Assembly: GCF_015706575.1 (NCBI RefSeq)
Contig: NW_024037074.1
Location: 19,767,334 to 19,831,333 of the forward strand
Length of the DNA stretch: 64,000 nucleotides
Origin: Patiria miniata
Lineage: Eukaryota > Echinodermata > Asteroidea > Valvatida > Asterinidae
Direction of reading: 5' to 3'
Shown here: one piece after another, positions 1-12,700 of the stretch
Position numbering within the stretch: the stretch's first letter is position 1
Layout of the letters: every line of letters starts with the position of its first letter
The notes under the pieces: generated by a model
What the model saw: only the letters and a program-made list of their open reading frames with translations
Told to the model about the DNA's origin: nothing
The model's database searches: none
Translations under genes and position numbers: made by a program

Positions 1-734
1 AACGTATCAATAAACTCCAAGATATACGATCTCTAACCAGCAATGAAAAATTTAAAGGCATGCTAAACACAACACTGAAAGTTCAGGAGAACTACACAAA
101 TTCGCCTGCCCGTCTGCTAAGCTGATGTTCTACTTGGATCAAAACGTACATAATAAGTCAAGATTTATGTTTATTGACGATTTGCTCAAATTTCACGATC
201 GGCCCTTTTTCGACCTTTGGTAACAACTGGTATCGCGTTAGTCTTTAGTCTGGACGCCGACGTTGTCGTCCAGTCCACAGCGGGTCTGCATCCATCAATG
301 TCCGGTGTGTCAAGGAGTGTGCTGAAAGAAGCCCGGTGATTTACAACTATAATCAAACACTTGTTTCTACCGCACAAGGTGCGGTGCTTTGCCAACTGAA
401 GACCGACCCCTGTTAGTCTCTTCTCCAGCTGGCGAGGCTCCAATCGTCTGGGTGGACAAAAATGATCGCCAATTAATTTCCAGATTTGCCGTAACGAAAC
501 ACCCAAACCTCTAAAAAGTTCCCCTGGTGATCCTCTGCCAACTGACACATCTGCAGCTAAATTTGGGTGGTGTTGTCCACAGACTATAGACACTGATGAC
601 GTTGATGCAGTACATTGTCAAGGACTTTGGTAATTTGTTCAAGTTGGAATATTACTTTTGATGTGTTTTTTTTTCTTTTTTCGGCAGGAGGAGAATTGGG
701 GTATTTTTTTTATTTTCTGAGAGGAAATAATTAC
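1..734. other. Intron sequence downstream of aminotransferase exon 9; nothing further identified
   Basis: The donor of the last visible aminotransferase exon is at 734-733, so this stretch is expected to be intron. An open frame of 135 codons on the minus strand (186-593) has no motif I recognise and no splice signals in a helpful phase. I could not find the next expected exon of the gene here. Confidence 0.5.
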
Positions 735-3700
735 CTGGTGTTCCAACTCCACCGACAAACTTGTGTGGGGAGAGATAGACGGCATCTTTGCTGAAGTCTA
801 GTGGCTCCATTCTTCAGAACAAACAACAAAATGGGCTACAATTGTAAAATCTGTTAAGTTAATTTTTAAACGACTGTCCAAGGACTTAAGAACGTCCATC
901 GTATTGGTTGAGAAGTAGATGTTTATATGAAAAAATGATATATGGCAATAAACTAAGACGGATTTATCTTCTAATAATTTTTTTGATAGTGTAAATTTTC
1001 ATGTTTCCTCAGTATTTCATGGGATGCACTGATTACAAGTTTGAATTCTCGAAATGCTTTCAGAAAAAACACGTCTTTTTTCATGAGGAAGAGGGCATAT
1101 TTCGCAAAAATATAAGTCTATTATTTAAGAACCATCTTAATTAGGTTTATTTATATAAACATACTCTTCTGCTTCGGCCTCATCTTCCAAATCTAGGACG
1201 GGATTCATATCGATGTTGAGGTACGGCCCTGTAAAAAGAAAATTCATTTTTTTAAATATCTTTTATTTCTTCCGTGCGAGATGACACCATTTAACTAAAA
1301 ACTGGCCAATAGGAAACAGTGTTCTTTAAGTAAGACTAATTCACCCATTTCGGTCAATGAGATAGTATCAAAAATATGCCTACTGGCAGATGAGAGAGGG
1401 GTTATTGGTGTAAAGAGCCTGCCGGTGGACACAAGACTGTAGTAACCTCTGATTGGTTGCAGGCCCTAGAGCATTCACAACTATATGCGAACTTGACCAT
1501 CGTATTACCAAACTAATTTTTGTTCGTTTTTTTGTTTTGAACGTACACCTTAAAGCTTCCTCGCTATCGCCTTCTCCATGAGTGGAGCATTCGGACCCTA
1601 TCATAACTTTGGCCACGACAAACTTAGCTTTCTATTTGTTTTTTTTTTTAAATGTAAATACTGACAAAAACAATCAATCGTTTTCCTCAAGGGCCCACCT
1701 GCAGTCGCGTAATCCCAGAACGACAGAGCCCCGTACTGGTGCAGCAGGCTTGCCACAGCTAACGAATCTGTCACGATCCCGGTGACGTTTGAAGCAGCCG
1801 AGAAACAGCCAATCATAAACCTCGACCTATGCTGATAGTGCTGTTGTGAAGAGAATCAACCAATTATGAGTTTTGTCTTAAAACCCCCAGGGGAAAAAAA
1901 CTCCAGTCAATTCGATAAATTTGAACTTTTCGTTGGCATCACAACTGGAATCAAAGATCAATAACAGAAACCGTCTTATACAATTATGAATCGATAAATT
2001 GATAATTGCAATAAGTCTTTAACAAAATCTTAACTAAACCTTATTATTTACGAATTGAAAAATGAAATACATGACATATTCAGGTAAAAAAACATGGTAA
2101 ATTTCTCTCGGATATCTCTGTTACATACCTTCAGTTTCTGCTCCAATAGTTTCATGTCGATCTGTCCCCGATCTGCGTCCCTTATGCGGATGACCTGACG
2201 TACAAAAAATAAGAAAAATTTGTTTTTCCTCAAAATTAAAACATATCAATAAATTTCAGCTATTTGGGGAAAAAATGTTCGCGCAACAATTTGTACAGCC
2301 AATGGTTCTTCGATTTTTTTCATTCATTTTCCCTTAATGTAACTACTTTTCCTTTTCTAAGAGGACTTTAAATTCGATTTTCAAAACAAAAGGTATCAGT
2401 TCATTAGTTGGAGTTATCAATTAATGTTTTCAGAAGGAAAAAGGAAAGCATTATAATACAACTACCTTTTCAACATTTCTCTCAACCTGTAACTTTTGAC
2501 AGAACCAATCAATCAACTCACCTTCGCACCTGACTCCTTCCATGGCAATATGTTGGAGTGATGCTCATAGGGTCCAACGAAAACAACCTAGAAATACACA
2601 CACAAAAATAGAAAACTATCATACTACCCCTGATTGCCAAGCGTATAATCTTACTTGAACTTCTATTAAAGTATAAAACATCATTGGTTATTCACAACCT
2701 TAGCGTCCCCACCCTATACATGCAGTGTTCCTCTTAAGCCAACCCAAAGCACAACTTAATAAGAAATAATTACTTCCACAAAGCGCCCTCACTATGGAGT
2801 TTTATTAAAGGTTTAGCGACAATGAAATTACAAAGTTACAGCTCATGCGTACTATCACAGAGGAGCGAAGACATGTCCGCTGTGGGGGCGCTCTTGGGAA
2901 AGTGTCTATACGCACCGTTTTCTTGGCCCGTTCGCCCTTGAGTTCCAAAGCAGTCACAAGTTTGTGCACAGCTCCCGTCGTACCACTTCCAGTAAAAATG
3001 ACGACATCTTCATCTGTGGCGTTCACACATCGCTTGATTATTTCTCTGCGGAAAATAAAATCATCCTCTCGCTATGATAACAATTCCTTCGGATAGTTGC
3101 CGTTTTGTGGTGATTTTGGCATTTCTGTCCATTTCAATATAGGCTAATGCTGTCTTTCAAAGTCTTGATATAATAGCGATAATTCGCTGTGAAAGAGGCG
3201 ATGTTGCAATGGCGATTTTTATATCTTTTTTGTTTGTTTTGATTTGCTTTCATTCTGTCATTAATGTTGTCATTGTACTGTTTTCGCTTTCGGCGTTTAT
3301 GTTGTTTTCACGCTGATGTTGCTGATAATGTGTTATGATCAACTTTGTTTTTGATATCGTTAATATGTTTATTTTTATAGGCTGTGTTTCTCCCCGATTT
3401 TATTTTGTGATCTTATTTACCTTGCCTCCTTCCGAAACTGGGAAGTCTGTCGTGCCATGAGCCCGGTGGTAGTGTGCGTGTTGGCGTACAGGGGATGCAC
3501 ATGGTTAGTTATGTAGTCCTCTATGAACTTAAGAGGTCTGAATGAAAAAAAAAATATAAGGAAAAAGAAATCAACTTTAGGCCGTGAGAATGGAGTACAC
3601 ACCTTAACCATGTAATAAGTCTTCTTGCATATTTGGTGTGGTTCTGAGAAGAATTTGACAAACGCAAAAGTAAATCGGTTCCCTGAAACAACCACAAACA

Positions 3701-6700
3701 AGTCATCTTACGGGTATACACTAAACGTTTTTTTCCAGACAGTATTTCATTAATCTATTGGAACCTCTTCATCAAAATATTCATGTTAGTTCAGCTCGAC
3801 CGATTATATCCAAATGAAGCCATTATATAATGTTGAAGGGACATTTTGTTATGAAAACAAGCGTTCACAACCGACGATTATGCACACTAACTGACAATAT
3901 ATGTTGCTTTTCAGTGCGATGGTGCTTTTCAGGGCGATACATGCGCGAAAATAAAAAAAGCACCCGTAATAACGGCCGATGGCACAAAATAGGGCACGAC
4001 TTTTTTTTTTTTTTTTTACAAAGGGTAATTGTTAAAAACAAAAGGGCACTTGTTAACAAAAGAAGGACACTCTTTACAAATTTTGCATAAAGAAATATGA
4101 AATTATTTGCTTGAAACGACTAATTTGACTGACATAACGATTTATCATGCTCATATTGAAATCGTTTGTGTTGGTCTGGTTCGGAACTTGCAGCAATGCA
4201 GTTTTCGCAGGTTCCAAAATGAAGATTTGACGATCGCTTTCAATTTAATATGGTCGACTCGTTAATAAAGCCCATACAACTAAGGGAATGAAACACTGGG
4301 GAATGAAACACTGGACACAGTAGATGAGTACATATATTTGGGACAGAAGATCACATTTAAGGTTGGGAATTCAGAGGAGATTCAGAGGAGAATACAACTT
4401 GCATGGGCAAAATTTGGCAAGTTGAGTTACATATTCAAGGACAGAAAAATACTGCAAAAGATGAAGCTTCAACTCTTCGACCAGTGCATCATCCCAGTTT
4501 TAACATATGGCGCTGAGACTTGGGCACCTTCAAAGAAATCAGAGCAAAATTTGCGAGTCACCGTACGGGCAATGGAAAGAATAATGGTTGGGGTCACAAA
4601 GAGAGACAGAATAAGGAACGAAGATCTTAGAAGAAAGACAGGGGTGCAAGACATAATAGTTGAGATCAAAAAGAAAAAGTGGAGTTGGGCAGGACATGTC
4701 ATGAGAAGAGACAACCACAGATGGACCCTGAAAGTAACGGATTGGACGCCATTATCATTGAAGAGGCGAAGAGGAAGACAGCCTAAGAGATGGCGAGATG
4801 AAATCTCTGATTTCATAGGGAAGAAATGGAAACAACTGGCAAGGGATCGAAAAGCATGGAAAGTTAGTGGAGAGGCCTTCATCCAGCAGTGGATTGAATT
4901 ATGCTAATGATGATGATGATGATGATGATACAACTAAGGAGCCCGTAATTCATAGAGTCCATATTTCACGATAGCACACCGGTATTAGATCATACACAAT
5001 CCTTCATTTAAAAACAAGTAACTTCGGACGTGGTCGTGCTGAACGAATCTAAATCCAAAACAGACCGACGGATGTAACGTCTCCTGGGTAACATAGCATC
5101 ATTTGATATATCACACCACGCTCGTATTAATTAAAAAAGGTCGCTGACAAATAGACAGCATTTGGTACTCTGAGAATCCGAATAACAACTATTGTACTGT
5201 ATTTACTACACCTCACACAGACTGAAAAGATACACTTAAAAATCAACCAAGCGACAGATGTTTTGTTACCAAGACAACCAAACACGCATTCTATCTGCTT
5301 TTAAAAATTAAAAAAAGTTTGTTTTGTTTTTGTCAAGGATTCGAGTCGGAATGCAATCGTTACCTATATGTCAATTTACAAGAAATTTCAAACATTGCAA
5401 ATTCCACGTGCTAGACAAAAAAAGGGTTTTCATCCAAAACACCTACAAACAACCATCTCCATCAATCAAGGAGATTAATAAATGCATTGTTTAATAAAAA
5501 CAATCCTTTTATTTTCCTCGCAAAAAAATACGCCACTGAGCCTAAGACGCGTCAGACTGACTTAAAGATACATTCCCTGTGCTATTTTCGAATCAAATAG
5601 ATTCGTTTGTTTTCAACTGCTATTTTGCTACCAATATAAAAGTTATTCACTTTTGAATGAGACGTCGAACGAAAAAAATCCACCGATGTTTAGTTATTGA
5701 ATTATTTCTTTACAAAATTATAATTATTGGCTGCCAGAAAATAGTCGTTTCTCGCAGGGTGGGTCCGTTTGTGCGCAAAATGAAAGCCCTTATCAAGAGG
5801 GTTGCATAGTGCCACCATCCGAATAAATTAGTTTTGATTTTAGTTAGAACATACATACAAATTGAAAATTCGTCAGGAAAAAAAAATATCAATATCTTGA
5901 AGAGCACGGAGTATGGGCCTTATGCGCGAGTTGGCCATTTTTGTCGAGTTCCCTGAATGTATTTCATAAATTGTTAACTGTTGAATGGGATGGCGCCAGA
6001 CTATCTATGCAGCCTTATTTTACTGGCTTGATACATTTAGGAATGTTTACTTACAAATTTTAAATAATTCATTGAAGCAGACTTGAACTAATTAGTAATT
6101 TACTTGCTTTTGGAATTGGCCTATGCATGGGTGGATTTCAATTATGATGTTTCCTCTAGTCGACAAGTGCATGTTCCTTTTAACCTATTCAGTTCTATGA
6201 AAGCGGACGCTTTTCCTTTTCCTTTTTTTTTGGAGTGGGGGCGGGCGGGTATTTACCAATCAGGGGCGTAGCAAAGTCATTTTTAATGGGGGGGGGGGGG
6301 GGGTTACATGTCTTGAACAAGGCAATGGCACAACATTTTGTTTTTCTGGGGGGGCTGGTACCGTCTGTTGATGGGGGCGGTGTTCACAACCGACGATTAT
6401 GCACACTAACTGACAATATATAGTGCTTTTCAGGGCGATGGTGCTTTTCAGGGCGATACATGCGCGAAAATAAAAATGCACCCGTAATAACGGCCGATGG
6501 CACAAAAAAGGGCACGACTTTTTTTTTTTTTTTTACAAAGGGCAATAGTTAAAAAAGGGCACTTGTTAACAAAAGAAGGACACTCTTTACAAATTTTGCA
6601 TAAAGAAATATGAAATTATTTGCTTGAAACGACTAATTTGACTGACATAATGATTGATTATGCTCATATTGAAATCGTTTGTGTTGGTCAGGTTCGGAAC

Positions 6701-9700
6701 TTGCGGCAATGCAATTTTCGCAGGTTCAAAAATGAAGATTTGATGATCGCTTTCAATTTAATATGGTCGACTCGTTAATAAAGCCCATACAACTAAGGAG
6801 TCCGCAATTCATAGAGTCAAAATTTCACGATAGCACACCGGTATTAGATCATACAAAATCCTTTATTGAAAGACCAGAAACTTTGGACGCGGTCGTACTG
6901 AACGAATCTAAATCCAAAACAGACCAACGGATGGGACGTCTCCTGGGTAACATAGCATCGCTTGATAAATGCATTGTTTAATAAAAAAATTCCTTTTATT
7001 TCCTAGCAAAAGAAATACGCCACTGAGCCTAAGACGCGTAAGACTGACTTAAAGCTACATTCCCTGTGCTATTTTCGAGTTTCAACTCGACAAATAGATT
7101 CATTTGTTTTCAACTTCTATTTTGCTAGCAATATAAAAGTTATTTACTTTTGAATGAGACGTCGAACGAAAAAAATCCACCGATGTTTCGTTATTGAATT
7201 ATTTCTTCACAGTATTCTTATTATTGGCTGCCAGAAAATAGTCGTGTCTCTCGCAGGGTGAGTCCATTTGTGCACAAAATGAAAGCCCTCACCAGGCGGG
7301 TTGCATATGCCACCATCGGATTAAAGTAGGTTTTTTTTGAGTTAAAACAAAACATACAGATTGAAAATTCGTCAGGAAAAAAATATCAATATCTTGAAGA
7401 GCACGGAGTATGGGCCTTATGCGCGAGTTGGCCATTTTTGTCGAGTTCCCTGAATGTATTTTATAAATTGTTAACTGTTGAATGGGATGGCGCCAGACTA
7501 TTTATGCAGCCGTTTTTTACTGGCTTGATACATGAGGGAATGTTTAATTTCAAATTATTCATTTAAGCACACTTGAACTAATTAGTAATTTACTTGCTTT
7601 CATTTCTCTTCGCAAGTTCCAAAAAATGAAGATTTTACCGCACTTTCGATTCACTAATGGCCGACTTGTGCATAAGGCCAATACAACTGCACTCAAATTC
7701 AGTCTGGGTTTCATGGCCTGGAGCCCTGGACGATGCAGAAAATCGTCTGCAGTGTTTGAGCAGACAGCGATTTTGTCACTGCGCATAAAATAGATCTGGT
7801 GAAACAAAGCGAACTATAGGACTTTGAACGGATAAGCTCTAAATCCACTCATCCCACCCCTCCAACAGTTAGACCGCCACATGGCAGTGAACAAAGTTCA
7901 CTCAATAACCACCAAGAGGCCTCCAACATCGATTTCATCACGCGGGGAAGGCTTTGCAACAAACCACTCCTCGGAAACTTAAGATTGTTGCCGGTTTCAG
8001 GACACACAACCCCCATTAGTACATTAGAGGTCACATTAAAATGTGCGACGACTTCTTATCATTAATCCCGCTCGAGTATGGGAAAACTGCCCACTTATTA
8101 TTGTCTATTCCAAGTTTCAACAAGACCGCAAAATCTTCATCAAGTAGAACCCACTTCTCTGTAATATTGCAGGTGTCAGTTTTGTAGAGGACTGGGGGGG
8201 GGGGGGGGGGGCAAAGGGCAAAGGCGGAGAGGTTCCTGAACTGATTTAAAATAGCTTCTTGTGTACATTCAGCTGCCATAATCTTGAAGAGCAAATTGTA
8301 ACGTCGTAATCGGCTTACAGCTTGCGGGGGACTATTTACTAATGAAGGCGGAACAACACACAGCTGTGACGTATACAGGTCTTGTGTAACCATGGGCGTC
8401 AATCCTGGGGAGGGGGGGGGGGGGGCAGGGGGACATGTCCCCCACTTTTAGAAGGATGGGGGACACAATATCAACTGTCCCCCACCCCAGATTTTTGAAC
8501 TCGTGCCTCATTTACAGGGCCCCATTATGTAATACAATGTATCTTTTGCTAAGAAAATATTGGTTAAAGTGGTCAGAAATTGCCTCAGATCACACCACAT
8601 GAGCATCTAAAATGCGATTGACGCCCCTGTGTGTAACATGCACCTATGCAGCCACAAGTAGGCCCCTAGGGGCCAAATAAGGGCCAAAAATGCGATGTCC
8701 CATGTGGATTGATCACATGAACGAATGTGTCAAAACAGACGAAATATTGCAAAGTAAGATATTAACACTAAAGCGTAAATTAGACAGTAAATGTAGCAGC
8801 CTGATTGATACACCGCGTAAAATTATCAAATGCCAACCATGCAATAGGTTTACCTGCAGGTGGCGTGGGTCAGTTAGACAGCAAGATCCAAGACTCACAA
8901 ACCAAACCATCTACACGTACAGAACGGCATGCATTTATAACATATAGGGGTAGAACGAAAAAATCGTAAACTTAGTGCAACACAAAACTATTGCCAACAG
9001 TCCAAAACCAAAAGCCGAATGTAAAAATGTGGATTGACATTATTAATTCATATGTATAATTTATACGGTTATCATCTCCTTCGTGTTAGGCTGTCTACCC
9101 TTGCACTTCAACATTTTGTGTTTTATCTTCCATACAAAGTTCAATTTTTACATTTATTCACATGGAAAAAGCAATATGTATTTGCACTCTTAGTTTTGCA
9201 AGGGTTCCTTTTTCGCCCAAAACACACAAAAAGATTAAGGGTCCGGCAGCAAATAACTCGACATTTGAAAAGTATTGTATTCAATAAACGTGAGCGATTT
9301 TTTTGGGTGGGATGTCTCAATCAAAGGTGTATAACTTTAGTATTGCTAGAAAAATAGTTATTTACAAAAATATCCATCTTTTGGGGTCGAAACCATTTTT
9401 TTTTTAAAGGGGGAGCGCAACATTACTTTAAAGAAATTTCAAGGCAAAACGAGTTTGGTATCTTCCTTATATACATAAGTTTTCACATTCGTAAATTGTA
9501 TATATTTTGCATGTGGTACACAAAATGACAAGAGTGGAATTTTATTTCAGAATACGAAAAATGATTAGGAAAAAAGTCGATGGAAAAAAAGTCGTTAACG
9601 TTTTCTTACCTTCCAGAAGCAGTGTAGTCACAGTAGATAACTACATGGAAGAAAATGAAAGGAAAGAAAAAAACCCCGGACACATTAGTCAAAGACGAAG

Positions 9701-12700
9701 CAAAGGAATTACACTCAGGGAATTTTTTTGTTTATCCAAGGAATAAATAAAAATAAAGGACGTCTGCAAATGTGGAATGACGACCGGATGTTATTGGTTT
9801 CTTATTGAACCTCGCACTTGGTATTCAACTCCATTTGATTGGAGTTCAATCGTGAAGAAATGGCTTAAATTTTATTGAAAAAAAAATTTTTGGGCTGATT
9901 ATTTTGCTCGACGTCTCATTCAATGTGAATACATTTTTGTTTTGCTAAATATCAATTTTAAAAAGGGAATCTACAGTTTTCGGGGTAGAAATGGTAAATA
10001 ACACGGCGGAATATCTATAAACCTGGGAAAATCAAGCTTGCATGTGCATGGGGAATGCTTATATGGAGCATGATTTGTCAAAGCATTCATCCGTATTGTC
10101 TTGTTGTCTTGACCATCACTCTGGCTCATTTTACACGGCAAATCATTCACCCAAGTTCATATCCTGAAAGGCCGTTGTGGGCTTTCCTTATATCACTCGG
10201 TCCCAGCATTCATTTTCCATGGTCCCAGTCTGTATCTGTCGGCAAGGGCTTAAACGTGACCATACTGAAAGCTTTCATCATCGACAGCTAAAAAACAAAA
10301 TCGCGTTCACACCCTAACAAATTACAGCAAGCTTCAACCACTCGCTTGACGGAATGACAACCCGATAAATGCATCCCATTTGCCGTCTCCACGGATCGCT
10401 GCAAATGAAGCATGAAGAAATCCCTCCTGCAATGATAAAACTTCGGTCTTTCCCCCTTGCCGATCTAATAAATCCAGCCAAAACGGGTGTCATTTTTCGA
10501 AGATAATCCGATTAGGGAGTATCAATCATTTTCGCCCTTCAATAAGTATTATCCCCAACTGCGAATTGGGACGAATTAATTGCAGCGATGAAAGAATCGA
10601 GAAGTCCAACGTCAAAAACAGGAAAATTTGTCAAAGCTGTACAAAATATTTATTTCGAATACTGAGAAATTTTCCTCTGAAATGTAAACTTAAGACTTGC
10701 TGTTTTTGCTCAAAGAAGCAATTGAGAGGAAAAACTGAGTTTGTTTTATTTCCAAGGTATGCTGTCTTTCGTTTCAGAAAGACACGTACTGGTGCATAAT
10801 CACGCACGTATACTCGCGTTCGACATCTGCATGTACTTGTTGAATTCCCTCCGTTACGACTCTAACTTAATTGATGAACAATCATGTTTTTTCCCCTACT
10901 TTCTCTGTTTTCGGAAATTCTATTCAGGCAGAATTCTTTTTGAAAGTGTAATGTGCACGATGGCCTGTAGGTCAGTAAACATACGTTATACACGGACCTG
11001 TCCCAGGTATTACAAGTCTGTATTTACTGTGAACGGCACATCAAAGTGTTGCCACGCAAACTGCGCATTTCTGACAACCAAATCACTGGTAGAATGACGG
11101 ACGAAACGTCGCCAAGGGGACGAAACGTCGCCAAGGGAACGGCACAACCGTAAGGAATTTGGGTCAGCAATCTCAGCATATGAGCAGGACATTCCAAGAC
11201 AAGCTCTCGAGGTCAAAAGGTCACGGTTGTCATACATGAAGCGCGAGGCATTAAAATAATATGGATTTACATGGCACCACATGGAGTTTTGTATAATATC
11301 GAACAGCGCAGATTTGTATACGGTTTGTACTTGAGCACATCACTGGTAACTGATACGCGTAATAATTAGCCCACCTACCACAACACCTATATATGTTTCA
11401 CTATAGTTACACTACAGCAATGTACCGTGGTGTTTCGGTTACAAATTAATAAACTATACCTTCTTGTAGGTTATGGTATTCATTCCCACGTAGGCTAGTT
11501 TTCTTTATTTGCTATCAGGCCCAGAACTCAAAATTCGGCGACAATTTTAGTAGTGACGTAGCACATGGTAACGGAAGGGGTAGGACAAATTTAAGGATTG
11601 TTGTGGTGATTTTTGTTTTATAAGTTGAGTGAAATGTTTATTTTTGGTCGTGTTAAACTGTGCAAGGCCTTCATAATATGGCACCGGCCAAAGTTACTAA
11701 CGGTAACAATCAGGAATAGGACTTGTGGGTCGAGCGTGTGAGAATAATTTTGAAGCCAGGTCTGGGCGATTTCGAATATAGTAAAACCAAAGGTTCGATA
11801 CTGATCACACATTTTTTTGCGGATTTTCAACAGGCCTGTAGCAGGGGGTTGAAAGACTCGCTCCATATGGGTTCACTTTTGAATTTGAGGCAGCTTTCAA
11901 TTTTGATTTACGAAATATCTAATTTATTTTGTAAGCACTTTAACTAGCACACAGTTCAAATGTGTTGTCCACACGTTAATATTTCTTGCATGGGTATTCA
12001 TCGTATTTTTTGTTAATTAATGTTAAAAACGGTACACTTTATCTAAAGAAAAAAACATACCGGGTAACTTGTTTTTGGTAAAAAAACCGCCAAATCCCTC
12101 ACACCACATGGGTCTGTTAAAAATACCACCCCTTAAAAAAAACACAACAAAAACCCAGGACATTCATGCACTACGCGGGAGCTATGGCTGCATGCGATCC
12201 GTTCAAGATTGTTTTTGTTTTATTCCTTGATGAACAAAAAAGAACAGCAAACTTTATTTCAGACGCCAGAGCGATGTGTCCTCGTCAGATTGACGAGAGT
12301 GTCCCCCTCCCTTCCGCCGGTACTTCCCTTTCGTCTGCGATCTAAATTTAGTACCTCGTGCCAAATTTGCCTATACCATTGCGCGCATCTATCAAAACAA
12401 ACTCGTGTGGTCAGTGAATCATCGTGCACGAATTCGATTTCTCGAGATCGAATCATCGGTAAAACATTTCCCCGACTGCACGTACTAATCCTCATGCCCG
12501 TAGCCCCGTCCACTTACGGGTAAACTCTGGCATTCCAAAACAAGTGTGAGCCATAACAGTAGCCGGACGGTGAACGAACTGTGATTTTCTGATATTCAGG
12601 GAAATGGTATAGAAGTGACAGGTGGATTGTTGAGATGTGGTGTGGGTGGCTAAACGAGGAAACCCCACCGTGGTTTGGAGTTGTTGGACCGCCGCTGATC

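Noticed and set aside
186..593. 135-codon minus-strand open frame
   Set aside because: There is no recognised motif and no place in the aminotransferase protein. It is probably intron or old repeat sequence.
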